A stretch of 64,000 bases of DNA. Source: JAWWOW01 sp033851265. GTDB lineage: Bacteria; Actinomycetota; Actinomycetes; JAWWOW01. The stretch lies in the NCBI GenBank assembly GCA_033851265.1, contig JAWWOW010000007.1:194262-258261 (forward strand). Direction: 5' to 3'. The notes beneath the pieces were generated by a model. It worked only from the letters and a program-made list of their open reading frames with translations. It was not told the origin of the DNA and made no database searches. Positions 33,558 through 42,806 of this stretch are shown here, piece by piece. Position 1 is the stretch's first letter. Each line of letters opens with the position of its first letter. Both the position numbers and the translations under genes were made by a program.

Positions 33558-34370
33558 ATGGCGGCGGCGCGTCCACCTACGGTGGTGGTCGTGGAGGAAC
33601 GCGGAGTTGTCGTCGACGGTGCGCTGAACGTGCGTGATCTCGGCGGACTCAGGACAGCGGACGGCCGGCAGGTGCGATCGCGACGCGTACTCCGAGCCGA
33701 CAGTCTGTCCCGGCTCGAGGAGGCTGGAGTCGCGACGCTCGTCGACGACATCGGCGTACGCCTCATCATTGACCTGCGGGTCCAGGACGAATTGGGCATT
33801 GACGGCCGGGGTGCCTTGGAGGCGCATCCGGTCCGATACGAAAACCTGCCGCTGCGGGCCTACAAGGAGCAGAAGGAGCTGCGCACGACCGTAGCCCCGG
33901 ATCTGGCTGACATCGACTTGGCGGTCATCTATGCCGGCTACCTCGAGCACAGTCCTGACTCTCTTGTGCGAGCAGTCACACTCATCTCCGAGGAGTCCAA
34001 CCTCCCCGCTGTCGTGCATTGCACCGTCGGCAAGGACCGCACCGGCATCGTCGTTGCCATGCTGCTTGATGTGCTCGGGGTCGAGCACGAGGTCATCGTC
34101 GCCGACTACGCCGAAACGGCGCACAACATGGAAGCCTTGCTCGAGCGGCTGAAGCGGTCGGAGCTCTTTCGGCGCATCAAGCTCGACCAGTTGCCACCGC
34201 ACGTCTTGTCGGCCGAGCCCGACACGATGCGTCGCTTCCTCGCTCAGCTCTCAGCGGAGCATGGCGGTGCCGAGCGCTGGTTCACCGATCACGGCGTAAG
34301 CGCGAAGACACTGGAAGACCTGCGTAGCGCCCTGCTCAGCGCCGAGGCGACGCGACCCCAACAGCCGTAG
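33558..34370 (+). CDS. PTP-like tyrosine/serine phosphatase
   Basis: Phosphatase of 270 aa with NVRDLGGLRTADGR at the N terminus and the P-loop HCTVGKDRTG (nucleophile Cys, Arg). The KDRTG form is found in MptpB-like atypical phosphatases that can act on phosphotyrosine, phosphoserine and phosphoinositides. ATG 33558 is six bases after the preceding stop; a GTG at 33591 would give a start closer to the conserved domain. Confidence 0.9.
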   Translation: MAAARPPTVVVVEERGVVVDGALNVRDLGGLRTADGRQVRSRRVLRADSLSRLEEAGVATLVDDIGVRLIIDLRVQDELGIDGRGALEAHPVRYENLPLRAYKEQKELRTTVAPDLADIDLAVIYAGYLEHSPDSLVRAVTLISEESNLPAVVHCTVGKDRTGIVVAMLLDVLGVEHEVIVADYAETAHNMEALLERLKRSELFRRIKLDQLPPHVLSAEPDTMRRFLAQLSAEHGGAERWFTDHGVSAKTLEDLRSALLSAEATRPQQP

Positions 34371-34386
34371 ATCGCACGGAGTGGGC

Positions 34387-36093
34387 TCAGGGCTCGACGT
34401 ACGAACCGCCGTAGATATCGGTGTTGCCGAATTGCTTCGGGCAGTCCTTGAGCGGCGACGGCTTGGGCAGCGGGTTGGCCGTGATCAGCGATTGCCGGTA
34501 CTTGTTGACGGCATCACACACCGCGGCGTGGCGGACGTCATTCCAGACTGCCGCCCCGAAGCTGCGCACCGCAGAGACGTAGTTGTAGTCACCGAGGAAC
34601 TCCGAGGTCAGGTCGTTCTGACTCGAACCACGGGCGTCTCCGACCTGCCCACGGTGCAGGGTCACGAAGGTCGCGAACATTCCCTTTGAGGTGACCTCGG
34701 CCTGCCGAACGACACCCTGCATCGGCCGGGCGGTGCTGGTCGTCTCGCGCCAGGGCGCAAGGAACGCGTCGTAGGTCAGGTAGATGTCGTGTCCGTTCGG
34801 CGCGATCCCGGCTGCCGTGAAGTTCGGTCGATCACCACTCTGCTTTGCGTCTATCGGGGCCGCCCAATGCGAGCCGCGATCCATCGACGTGGTGATGAGC
34901 GCTTCTTCGTGGTTGAGCCCCTTGCGGCCGTCCGACCAGGCGAGCACTACCTCGTTGGTCGCGTCGTTGCCAGTTGGTGCACCGTTAGCGATGTCTAGTG
35001 ACGGCGACTCGCCGGCGCGCGCGCCGGCAAGTCCGTCCATCGTGAAGCGCGGATCGTCGACTGCCACATGCGCTGGATCGAGCTTGCCGACCGGGGTAAC
35101 GCTCGCAACGTTCCGCGCCGGCTCGAACGTCTTTCCGCCGTTGTAGGACCGCGCGAGCATCTGGAACCCACCGTTGTCGGTGATGTTCTCGAACGCGACG
35201 TACACGCGACCCAAGCTGTCGGTGCGGATGGCGCAACCGCTTGGGCCTGTCGTCAGCGTGGCCACCGCGTTGAAGACGATTGTCGGCGTGGAGTACGTCT
35301 TGCCACCGTCGGTCGATCGGCTCAGCACGATGGGCGAGGTGCCGTCCGGGCGGAATGACGTCCAGCAGGTGTAAACGGTGCCGAAGTGCGCGCTCGATGC
35401 AGCGTTGTCGGCCCACACTGCTTCCTTGTCGTCGAACACTCCCGCCTCTAGGTCGTGTGATGCAATCACGGGTTTCGACCACGCCGAGTTGTGGCCGGCG
35501 GCGGCCGACTTGAGGTCGTCGGCATAGGAGATAGAGATTGCCTCGTCCGCGTCGAACGTGGACTTGTCCGGGAAGTTCGAGGCGAGGCTTGCGTAGTAGA
35601 GACGTGAGCCGTTGCTCCAGGAGAAGCCGTTGGGTCCGGGTCGCGGTCCGAATGCGAGCGCTGGGTCCCCGTCGCCGACCAGGTCGGCCTCATAGTAGTT
35701 CGGTACGGCGCCGATCGGGCCGACCTTGCCGGTGCCCGTGCGCGCTGACCAGCCGGTGTAGGTCGGCTGCTTCCACGTCTTGCCAGCGTCAAAGGAGAAG
35801 TAGATGCCGTTGTCACTGATGCCCGGTGTGAACGAGCAGTCGGATCCGTCGCACGGCGCGTTGTCTATCTCTTCGTTTGCACCCGCGACGAGCGTCTTGT
35901 AATTGGCCGGGTCGACCGCAGCCCCGACAGCGGGCTCGTTCTGCTTGTTGCGGGGGAACGGCGCGTTGGGGCTGCCCGACGTGACGAGCGAGTCGCCTGG
36001 ATCAGGAGCCGCGTTGGCGGGGACCGACAGCAGCAGCGCCGTGCCGGCGAGGGGTACTGCGGCTGTGAGTGCCAGCAGTCGGCGCGTGTTCAT
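34387..36093 (-). CDS. secreted BNR/Asp-box protein
   Basis: Exported beta-propeller-like protein of 568 aa. The signal peptide (MNTRRLLALTAAVPLAGTALL, cleavage near ANA) is followed by Asp-box-like repeats (FDAGKTW, STDGGKTY, SYNGGKTF, SMDRGSHW). It ends without a wall anchor. The ATG at 36093 follows a strong GGGAGG. It is a distant paralogue of the genes at 6614 and 8597; sialidase-like fold is inferred, enzymatic activity is not established. Confidence 0.82.
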   Translation of the reverse strand: MNTRRLLALTAAVPLAGTALLLSVPANAAPDPGDSLVTSGSPNAPFPRNKQNEPAVGAAVDPANYKTLVAGANEEIDNAPCDGSDCSFTPGISDNGIYFSFDAGKTWKQPTYTGWSARTGTGKVGPIGAVPNYYEADLVGDGDPALAFGPRPGPNGFSWSNGSRLYYASLASNFPDKSTFDADEAISISYADDLKSAAAGHNSAWSKPVIASHDLEAGVFDDKEAVWADNAASSAHFGTVYTCWTSFRPDGTSPIVLSRSTDGGKTYSTPTIVFNAVATLTTGPSGCAIRTDSLGRVYVAFENITDNGGFQMLARSYNGGKTFEPARNVASVTPVGKLDPAHVAVDDPRFTMDGLAGARAGESPSLDIANGAPTGNDATNEVVLAWSDGRKGLNHEEALITTSMDRGSHWAAPIDAKQSGDRPNFTAAGIAPNGHDIYLTYDAFLAPWRETTSTARPMQGVVRQAEVTSKGMFATFVTLHRGQVGDARGSSQNDLTSEFLGDYNYVSAVRSFGAAVWNDVRHAAVCDAVNKYRQSLITANPLPKPSPLKDCPKQFGNTDIYGGSYVEP

Positions 36094-36250
36094 CGGGACC
36101 TCCCACTCGACGTCGTTGTCAGTCCGGAGTCTTGCCTACTGCTCTAGGCGGTGCCACTGCCCGTGCTGCGTGCGAAGGCTGCCGTGGCGACGGACCATGT
36201 TCATCGGGGCAGGGAGCGTAGGTTCATGACGAGCCCAAGACGGAGGCGAC

Positions 36251-37786
36251 GTGTCGAAAGCAATGAGGCGCCTGGCGCTGCTCCTGAATCTGGCCGCGCT
36301 TCTCGCTGCAGCGGTGCTTCTCGGAGCGAGTCCGCCCGCGTCGGCTGTGGTCCCGACTGGCTTCGCCGAGGTGCGGGTGGCTACCGGGCTGGTCGAGCCA
36401 ACGACGATGGCGATGGCGCCCGATGGCCGAATCTTCATCGGCGAGCAAGCCGGCAAGATCCGCGTTTTTCAGGGCGGCGCGCTCCTGGCCGCGCCGTTCT
36501 TGAACATCGCCGTTGACTCGAATGGGGAACGGGGGCTGCTCGGGATCGCTTTCGACCCGAACTTCGCCGCGAACCAGTTCGTGTACGTCTACTACACCGT
36601 CCCAGGCAGCCCACCGCACAACCGTGTTTCGCGGTTCACCGCCAGCGGCAACGTGGTCGTTCCGGGCAGTGAGCTCAGCATTCTCGATTTGGAGAACCTG
36701 TCAGCGACGAATCACAACGGCGGCGCCATCCACTTCGGGCCGGACGGGATGCTCTACGTCGCGGTGGGTGAGAACGCAAACGGCTCCAACTCGCAAACGC
36801 TTTCGAACCGGCTGGGGAAGCTGCTGCGGATCCGCTCGGACGGCACCATCCCGACGGACAATCCCTTCTATCTCACCGCCAGCGGGGCCAACCGCTCCAT
36901 CTGGGCGCTCGGATTGAGGAACCCGTACACCTTCAACTTCCTTCCTGGTAGCAGCCGAATGTTCATCAACGACGTCGGTCAGGCCACCTGGGAGGAGATC
37001 AACGACGGCATCGCCGGCTCCAACTACGGCTGGCCGACGACGGAAGGCCCAACGACCAATCCAAACTTCCGCTCACCGTTGTACGCCTACGGGCACGGCA
37101 GCACTCCGACCACGGGGTGTGCAATCACCGGTGGCGTGTTCTACAAGCCATCAGTGGCGCAGTTCCCGAGCAGTTACGTCGGTGACTACTTTTTCGCTGA
37201 CTTCTGCACCGGGTGGATCCGCAGCTACGACCCGGCTAGCACGGTGGTCTCCGGGTTCGCGTCAGGGATCGACGGACCGGTCGATCTCCTTGTCGGGGCT
37301 GGCGGCGGTCTCTTCTACTTGGCGCGCGGGAGCGGTTCGCTGGTCCGGATCACGTACGGCGCGGGGCACGGGTTGGGCGCCAGTTACTACAACAACGAGA
37401 ACTTCACGGGCACGACGGTGCGCCGCGTCGACAGCACCATCAACTTCAACTGGGGGACAGGGTCGCCGGCCCCTGGAATCGGACCGGACACGTTCAGCGT
37501 GCGATGGACCGGCGCCGTACAGGTGCCCGCCGACGGCACCTATCAGTTCTATACGCAAACCGATGACGGGGTTCGCCTATGGGTCGATGGTGTCCTGATC
37601 GTCGACAACTTCACCAGGCATGCGGTCACCGAGAACTCCGGCGCAATCACACTCGCCACCGGCGTTCGGCACTCGATACGGATGGACTACTTCGACAGTA
37701 CGAGCTCGGCTGTGGCCAAGTTGCTCTGGAGCGGGCCGACGGTTTCGAAGGCAATCATTCCGAACAGCGCGTTGTACGTCCGCTGA
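36251..37786 (+). CDS. secreted PQQ-dependent sugar dehydrogenase-like protein with PA14 domain
   Basis: Exported protein of 511 aa. A signal peptide ends near ASA (about 34). A soluble glucose/aldose dehydrogenase-type six-blade propeller follows (about 40-380), with GERGLLGIAFDPNF, NHNGGAIHFGPDGMLYVAVG (catalytic His region), and WALGLRNPYTFNF. The C-terminal PA14 domain (about 385-505) has YYNNENFTG and DGVRLWVDGVLIVDNF, usually a carbohydrate-binding module. It probably oxidises sugars outside the cell while bound to glycan. GTG 36251 follows GGAGG; the gene diverges from the BNR gene at 36093. Confidence 0.88.
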   Translation: MSKAMRRLALLLNLAALLAAAVLLGASPPASAVVPTGFAEVRVATGLVEPTTMAMAPDGRIFIGEQAGKIRVFQGGALLAAPFLNIAVDSNGERGLLGIAFDPNFAANQFVYVYYTVPGSPPHNRVSRFTASGNVVVPGSELSILDLENLSATNHNGGAIHFGPDGMLYVAVGENANGSNSQTLSNRLGKLLRIRSDGTIPTDNPFYLTASGANRSIWALGLRNPYTFNFLPGSSRMFINDVGQATWEEINDGIAGSNYGWPTTEGPTTNPNFRSPLYAYGHGSTPTTGCAITGGVFYKPSVAQFPSSYVGDYFFADFCTGWIRSYDPASTVVSGFASGIDGPVDLLVGAGGGLFYLARGSGSLVRITYGAGHGLGASYYNNENFTGTTVRRVDSTINFNWGTGSPAPGIGPDTFSVRWTGAVQVPADGTYQFYTQTDDGVRLWVDGVLIVDNFTRHAVTENSGAITLATGVRHSIRMDYFDSTSSAVAKLLWSGPTVSKAIIPNSALYVR

Positions 37787-37788
37787 GG

Positions 37789-38262
37789 TCAGCCCTGCTG
37801 GCCGATGAACTCGTCCAATCCGGCGCGCGCCTTCTTCTGCACTGAGGAACGCACGATCGGTGTCCAGCCCAGCGCCAAGCCGACAGGACCGAGTGCTTGC
37901 CGGGCCCACGTGTAGAAGCTGAACTCGTCACGATGGTCCGCTATCCGTCCGTCGGCGAAGCGGAACGTCGCGTGTACGTCGTTGACTACGTGCCGACCGG
38001 TCTGCGCGAACGTATAGGTCGCCCGCCAGTGTGCCGAGCCGTGGTCATTCTCGGCTCCGTGTTCGAGGAGTTCGACCTTCAGGTCATCGGCCCGCGCGGT
38101 GAGCATGCGCCACATCGCCCCGGGCTCGTCGCCACGCAGGTTCTGGAACACCGGATCGGAGAACTGCGCGTTCGGTCCGTAACAGGCGGCCATGGCTGCA
38201 CCGTCATGAGCATCGAAGGCCGCGTAGAAGCGCTCTATGAGCTCGTTGTTGGCAGTCGGCAC
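37789..38262 (-). CDS. SnoaL/NTF2-like protein
   Basis: Protein of 157 aa with the NTF2-fold start ERFYAAFDAHDGAAMAACYGPNAQFSDPVFQNLRG and later WRATYTFAQTGRHVVNDVHATFRFADGRIADHRDEF. Such proteins are small ligand-binding or isomerase-like enzymes; the substrate is unknown. Its stop is only two bases from the stop of the convergent PQQ-type gene. Confidence 0.85.
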   Translation of the reverse strand: MPTANNELIERFYAAFDAHDGAAMAACYGPNAQFSDPVFQNLRGDEPGAMWRMLTARADDLKVELLEHGAENDHGSAHWRATYTFAQTGRHVVNDVHATFRFADGRIADHRDEFSFYTWARQALGPVGLALGWTPIVRSSVQKKARAGLDEFIGQQG

Positions 38263-38291
38263 GCGGTGACCCTACCGCCGTGCAGGCGCGA

Positions 38292-38831
38292 TCAGGTCAG
38301 TCGGCGGCGGCGTACCCGGGTAGTGACGAGGAGGCCCAGCAGTACGACGGGCACCGCGGCGGCGATCGGCAGAATGCCGCCCGCGTTGATACTCCGTTGG
38401 GCCGCAACATCGACATGAAGCGCCGGGCCGCCGACGACGGGACTACCACCGGCAGCCGTGGTGACGGCGACATAGATGACGAACGTCCCGTCGTTGACAG
38501 CTTGCACGCTCCACGACTGCGGGGTGGAGCTTTTCGCGGGAATCTCGGGGAGGTACTGCGTCCGCTTCGACGACCAGTCCTCCGGGTCGACGTAGACGTT
38601 GCTGTCCAGACTCACGACGTTGAGATGCGCGACCAGTCCCGTCACCGGTTGGTCGCTCGTGTTCTGAACGGTCGACGTGAACGAGAAGTGCATGCCGATG
38701 CTGGTCGACACGTTGGTCGAGTCCTGTGTGATCTCTACCGCCCCGGCACCGGTACTCGTGTCGGCGTACGCCGCTGCAGTGCCGTTGAGTGTGAGCACTG
38801 CTGCGGCGATGGCCAAGAGCACGGGTTTCAT
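38292..38831 (-). CDS. exported, C-terminally membrane-anchored protein of an ABC operon
   Basis: Unrecognised protein of 179 aa: a signal peptide (cleavage near AYA), an extracytoplasmic beta-rich domain (FSFTSTVQNTSDQPVTGLVAHLN resembles CARDB/NEW3-like folds) and one C-terminal membrane helix followed by RVRRRR. There is no sortase motif. It overlaps the ABC permease by ATGA, so it is probably an accessory part of that transporter. Confidence 0.75.
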   Translation of the reverse strand: MKPVLLAIAAAVLTLNGTAAAYADTSTGAGAVEITQDSTNVSTSIGMHFSFTSTVQNTSDQPVTGLVAHLNVVSLDSNVYVDPEDWSSKRTQYLPEIPAKSSTPQSWSVQAVNDGTFVIYVAVTTAAGGSPVVGGPALHVDVAAQRSINAGGILPIAAAVPVVLLGLLVTTRVRRRRLT

Positions 38832-39598
38832 GAACGATCACCAGCCCGCAGTCTCATGTTGCTGCCGACAACGAGTGCGGCTACGCCCGTGACCACCGCG
38901 AACACAACTGGACCGATGAGCCACCGGAGTTCGTCGCCCGGGTTGTGGGCGTTCACGATCAGTTTGCTCACATATTGCAGTCCGGCGGTGATGGGATCGG
39001 CATGCAACAGGAAGTCGCCGAACCATCCATTCTGTGCGCTGGTCGGCAGCTGCGTCGGGAAGAACACCGCGATCAAGATGAAAAGGCTCACCGAGAGCGC
39101 AATACGGCTCGACGAAGCAACGGCACTGACCGCGAGCCCCAAGCCGCAGAGGCAGAGTGCGAGCAGGAACCCGACACCCAGCCCAGCCAGCAAGGCCGTG
39201 GACAGGATGTGCGTCCCGCGGGCGAGGTACCAGATGTAAGGCGCCGAGACGAGGTAGGCAGCCAGCCACAGTGACATCGCCGATGCGGCCTTACCAATGA
39301 CGAGGGCGGCGCGAGGTGCTGGCGTGAGAAGAAGGGTCTCGAGGGTGCCTCGCTCGCGCTCACCGCTGATGGAGTCGGCGGCAGCCACGAGCACGAGGAG
39401 CGCGGATACGGCAACAGCGACCTGCAGGGTCAGGCTGACCGCTTCTCGTTGTTCCAGAAAGTTCAGCGCGCGGTTGCTGGCCACCAGGTAACTCGTGACG
39501 CTGAGCATCGCGGCGTACGCGACCATCAAGGGCAGTCCACGGCCTGATAGCCAAAGATCACGTATCTCCTGGCGAGCGACGATGCGCGTTTCGTTCAT
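38828..39598 (-). CDS. ABC-2-type transporter permease
   Basis: Membrane protein of 256 aa with six predicted hydrophobic segments and the ABC-2/NosY-like motif DSISGERERGTLETLLLTPAPR after the second segment. It forms the channel with the ATPase at 39595; ATGA overlaps join all three genes. The substrate is unknown; export of polymers, drugs or proteins is typical. Confidence 0.9.
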   Translation of the reverse strand: MNETRIVARQEIRDLWLSGRGLPLMVAYAAMLSVTSYLVASNRALNFLEQREAVSLTLQVAVAVSALLVLVAAADSISGERERGTLETLLLTPAPRAALVIGKAASAMSLWLAAYLVSAPYIWYLARGTHILSTALLAGLGVGFLLALCLCGLGLAVSAVASSSRIALSVSLFILIAVFFPTQLPTSAQNGWFGDFLLHADPITAGLQYVSKLIVNAHNPGDELRWLIGPVVFAVVTGVAALVVGSNMRLRAGDRS

Positions 39599-40542
39599 GC
39601 GTCGGCCGTGAGGGTGATGAATGCGTCGCTGAGTCGTCCGCGTTCGAACTCGAACGCAAGGACAGCCACCTGCGCGTTCAGAAGGACGCCGAGGATACGA
39701 GCTGCACCCGCTTCCGGGCTCACCCCATCGCGCAACTGGACGTGCAGTTCGTCACGGGTGTCGGCTCGCGCCTCAGACACGACATCACTGGCACCTGCCA
39801 GTGTCCGCACAGCCGTATCGAGCTGCTCCGCCGGTACCCGAACCGTTGCCTGTCGTGGCGCGGCCGCACGGCGCGCGACCTCTTGCACCGTGCCGTCGGC
39901 GACAACGCGTCCTCTGTTCAGGATGAGCACGCGACTACAGATCTCCTCGACCTCCGCAAGGAGATGCGTGCTCAAGACAATGGTCGCTCCGTGGTCGCGT
40001 GCGATGGAGGCGATGAGGTCCAAGACCTGACGCTGGCCCGCGGGGTCGAGTCCGAGCGAAGGCTCGTCGAGAAAGATGACCTGCGGGTGATGCACGAGGG
40101 CGCGCGCAATTCCTAGCCGCTGGCGCATGCCACGGCTGTAGCCGGCGACCAGCGATTTCCCGCGTTCGGTCAGTCCGACCTGGCGCAGCAGCTGACGGGC
40201 CGACGCCTTGGCGTCGACGCGCGACGTCCCGTACAACTGCGCGTGGAAGGACAGCAGTTCTTCGCCGGTCTGCCCCTCGGGGTAGCCCGCGCTCTCCGGT
40301 AGGACCCCGACCCGCCGCCGGATCTCGATCGGCTTGTCGTGCCGTGCCCCGGCGACAACGAACGATCCTGAGTCCGCCGGCAGGACCGTGGTCAGGATAC
40401 GAATGACCGTTGTCTTTCCGGCACCGTTGGGGCCGAGAAAGCCGACGACCGCACCCGGCTGGATCTCCAGATCTAGCGAGTGCACGGCGCGCCGACTCCC
40501 GTAGGACTTGCTGAGCCCATGACACTCGATGGCCGGCGGCAC
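39595..40542 (-). CDS. ABC-2 transporter ATP-binding protein
   Basis: ATPase of 315 aa. Walker A GPNGAGKTT is at about 37-45, signature YSRGMRQRLGIARAL (SRGM in place of SGGQ, common in this class) near 140, and Walker B VIFLDEPSLGLDP follows. A C-terminal regulatory extension of about 95 residues is typical of DrrA/NosF-like exporters. GTG 40542 begins the operon. The upstream region contains three tandem 19-bp repeats shared with the divergent kinase gene. Confidence 0.92.
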   Translation of the reverse strand: MPPAIECHGLSKSYGSRRAVHSLDLEIQPGAVVGFLGPNGAGKTTVIRILTTVLPADSGSFVVAGARHDKPIEIRRRVGVLPESAGYPEGQTGEELLSFHAQLYGTSRVDAKASARQLLRQVGLTERGKSLVAGYSRGMRQRLGIARALVHHPQVIFLDEPSLGLDPAGQRQVLDLIASIARDHGATIVLSTHLLAEVEEICSRVLILNRGRVVADGTVQEVARRAAAPRQATVRVPAEQLDTAVRTLAGASDVVSEARADTRDELHVQLRDGVSPEAGAARILGVLLNAQVAVLAFEFERGRLSDAFITLTADA

Positions 40543-40598
40543 AGTCAGAGCGTCACGTACGTCACCTGAAGTCGCGCTGAAGCCTCGTGGTGGTTACT

Positions 40599-40655
40599 AG
40601 GTACCGGCGAAGGATCTAGGTATTGGCCAAGAATCTCGGTACTGGCCACGAATCG
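40599..40655. repeat. three tandem 19-bp imperfect direct repeats
   Basis: Units at 40599-40617, 40618-40636 and 40637-40655 share the pattern GGTAYYGGCNAAGAATCT, each differing at a few positions, with no spacer between them. They lie in the 254-bp region between the divergent ABC ATPase (40542) and sensor kinase (40797). Direct repeats of about two helical turns are typical binding sites for a regulator acting on one DNA face. No further unit is recognisable on either side. Confidence 0.7.
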
Positions 40656-40796
40656 GTCGCGAACTTGTCCGCATTTGTGTGGGGCCGTGCCATTGTGCGC
40701 CCGCATTTGACGCCGATGTCTGGTGCGTTCTAGCCATGCCCGATTGGTCCCACCGTGTCATGGAGATCGGATGCGCCACATGGGCTAATTGACCCC

Positions 40797-42458
40797 GTGC
40801 GACGGAATGGTGAGCATCTTCGCGGTCGGTGGCCGTTACGCGCTGTGTCCACAGCAGTACTGATCGTTGTCACTTCGGCGGCGGTCGGCTCGGCGTACTT
40901 CGCACAGCAGCTCATCGACGACCAGGAGCAGCGACTGCTCCACGAACGCGCGATCGAGGTTGCCGCTCTCTACAACGTCGCGGTGGGATCTGCGACGGCG
41001 TCGCTCGGTTCGTTGGCAACGGTCGCTTCCGTCACGGACTCCGACCCCGCCGCCTTCACGAGGTACGCCCAGCGATTGCTCCAGTCCAAGGCCAACCCCG
41101 GCGGGTACACCGGGCTTGCGCTCGTCAAGACCTCGGGCGCGCGCCCCAGCTTGGTGGCATCGATCGGGACGGGCGTCACCGCAGGGCGACTGGCCGAACC
41201 TGCCGTTGCTCAGTCGCTGACCCGGAAGTCACCCACCGGCTTCCTGACCACGCCCGTCACCAGGTCGGGTGACAAGGTGCGCATCGGGTCCGTGCTCGGG
41301 GCACCAGCAGCACCGGCGGGGTTCGTCGTGTACGCCGAGCAAGTCTTCGATCCCTTCTCCAGCGTTGACACGCCGCGCACAGCCAAGACGCCGTTCAGCG
41401 AGCTGATCGGCGCGATCTATGCCTCCAGCACGGCCGATCCTGCGCAGGTGTTGCAGTCAAGCGTGCGAACCGTTCCAGTGACCGGGCACGTCGCTCGGGC
41501 GACGATCGATGTCGGTCCAGACAAGTGGCTCATCGAGGTCAAGGCGCGCGGCTCGCTCGTCGGCAGTCTCGCGAAGGTGCGGCCATGGGTCCTGCTTGCC
41601 CTCGGCCTGCTGCTCGCCGCCGTCATGACCGCGATCGTCGAGGTCCTTGGCCGGCGCCGTAGCTACGCGGAGGCACTCGTCCGCGAGCGCACGCAGGAGT
41701 TGAGTGACTCGCTCGCGGAGCTCGAACGCACTCAGCATCAGCTGGTGCACTCGGAGCGACTGGCGGCCATCGGGCAGGTGGCGTCCACCGTTGGCCACGA
41801 GCTCCGAAACCCGCTCGGCGTGATGGCCAACGCGATCTACCTGTTGCGGTTGCGCACGGATGACCCGCCCGCGATACGCCAGCTCGACACCCTCGACCGT
41901 GAGGTTGGGAGCGCGGCGCGGATCAGTTCGGATCTGCTCGATTTTGCCCGCAACCGGGATCCCGAATGGGAATCGGTCGAGTTGTCCGAGCTGATATCCG
42001 AGTGCCTGTCAGTCGTTCCGTGCCCGCCCGGCGTGACGTTGGTGCGTGACGAAGCGGCTGATCTCGAGCACGTTCGCGTCGACCGCGACCAACTGCGGCA
42101 AGTGCTCCTCAATCTGTTGAACAATGCCTACGAGGCCGTTCCGGATGGCGGCACGGTGACGGTGGCGACCAAGCGCCTTGACGGTGCGGTGCGCATCGAC
42201 GTTGTCGATAACGGGGCTGGCGCGGACGAAGCCACTCAGGCGCGCTTCTTCGAGCCGTTCTTCACCACCAAGACGCGTGGCACCGGGCTTGGACTGGCCG
42301 TCTGCAAGCGTTTGATCGAAGGCCACTCAGGTTCGATTTCCGTAGTGTCCTCGCCGGGCGAGGGTGCGCGTTTCACGGTCGTACTACCGCTTACACCTGT
42401 CGCGCCCAGGATGGCGGCCGACGCAAGAGCAGCCGAGCGCGCAGGAACGGTGTCATGA
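40797..42458 (+). CDS. sensor histidine kinase with CHASE-like input
   Basis: Membrane kinase of about 553 aa. TM1 is near 16-36, an extracytoplasmic domain of roughly 225 residues resembles CHASE (GYTGLALVK, GFVVYAEQVFDPF), and TM2 is near 264-284. A short coiled coil precedes the HisKA domain with H334 in GHELRNPLGVMANA. The HATPase part has NLLNNAYEAV, DNGAGAD and GTGLGLAVCKRLIEGHSG. The start is uncertain: GTG 40797 is chosen for a normal short cytoplasmic tail; GTG 40755 would add 14 residues. It overlaps the receiver gene by ATGA. The HELRNPL/N-box type matches NtrB/AtoS-like kinases. Confidence 0.88.
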   Translation: MRRNGEHLRGRWPLRAVSTAVLIVVTSAAVGSAYFAQQLIDDQEQRLLHERAIEVAALYNVAVGSATASLGSLATVASVTDSDPAAFTRYAQRLLQSKANPGGYTGLALVKTSGARPSLVASIGTGVTAGRLAEPAVAQSLTRKSPTGFLTTPVTRSGDKVRIGSVLGAPAAPAGFVVYAEQVFDPFSSVDTPRTAKTPFSELIGAIYASSTADPAQVLQSSVRTVPVTGHVARATIDVGPDKWLIEVKARGSLVGSLAKVRPWVLLALGLLLAAVMTAIVEVLGRRRSYAEALVRERTQELSDSLAELERTQHQLVHSERLAAIGQVASTVGHELRNPLGVMANAIYLLRLRTDDPPAIRQLDTLDREVGSAARISSDLLDFARNRDPEWESVELSELISECLSVVPCPPGVTLVRDEAADLEHVRVDRDQLRQVLLNLLNNAYEAVPDGGTVTVATKRLDGAVRIDVVDNGAGADEATQARFFEPFFTTKTRGTGLGLAVCKRLIEGHSGSISVVSSPGEGARFTVVLPLTPVAPRMAADARAAERAGTVS

Positions 42459-42802
42459 ACGTTTTGGTGGTCGACGACGAGCCCGGCATGCGCGAGACGC
42501 TCGTCGACATCTTGGTGCACTCGGGGTTCGAAGCCGATGCTGTCCCTGACGGCGAGGCGGCGCTGTTGCGTCTCGCCGATCGGAGCTACGACGTTGTCGT
42601 CATGGACATGCGGATGCCTGGGCGCGACGGCGTGGAGGTCTTGCGCGTCATGGGCGGCCCGCCCCCGCCCGTGATTCTGATGACGGCGTACGCATCCGAC
42701 GAACGGCTCAAAGAAGGCGCCGATCTTGCCTTCGCCGTCGTACACAAACCGTTTTCAGCGCCGGACATGGTCGACCTCGTCAACCGGGCTCAAGCGAGCT
42801 AG
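42455..42802 (+). CDS. stand-alone receiver-domain response regulator
   Basis: Single receiver domain of 115 aa without an output domain: acidic pocket VVDDEPG, phospho-acceptor Asp in VVVMDMRMPGRDG and Lys in VVHKPFS. It starts in an ATGA overlap with the kinase. It probably works as a shuttle in a phosphorelay with the hybrid kinase downstream, or by protein binding. Confidence 0.92.
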   Translation: MNVLVVDDEPGMRETLVDILVHSGFEADAVPDGEAALLRLADRSYDVVVMDMRMPGRDGVEVLRVMGGPPPPVILMTAYASDERLKEGADLAFAVVHKPFSAPDMVDLVNRAQAS

Positions 42803-42806
42803 TCAC

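Noticed and set aside
40599..40655. Possible CRISPR array
   Set aside because: Only three 19-bp units, directly adjacent without spacers, and no cas genes in the window.
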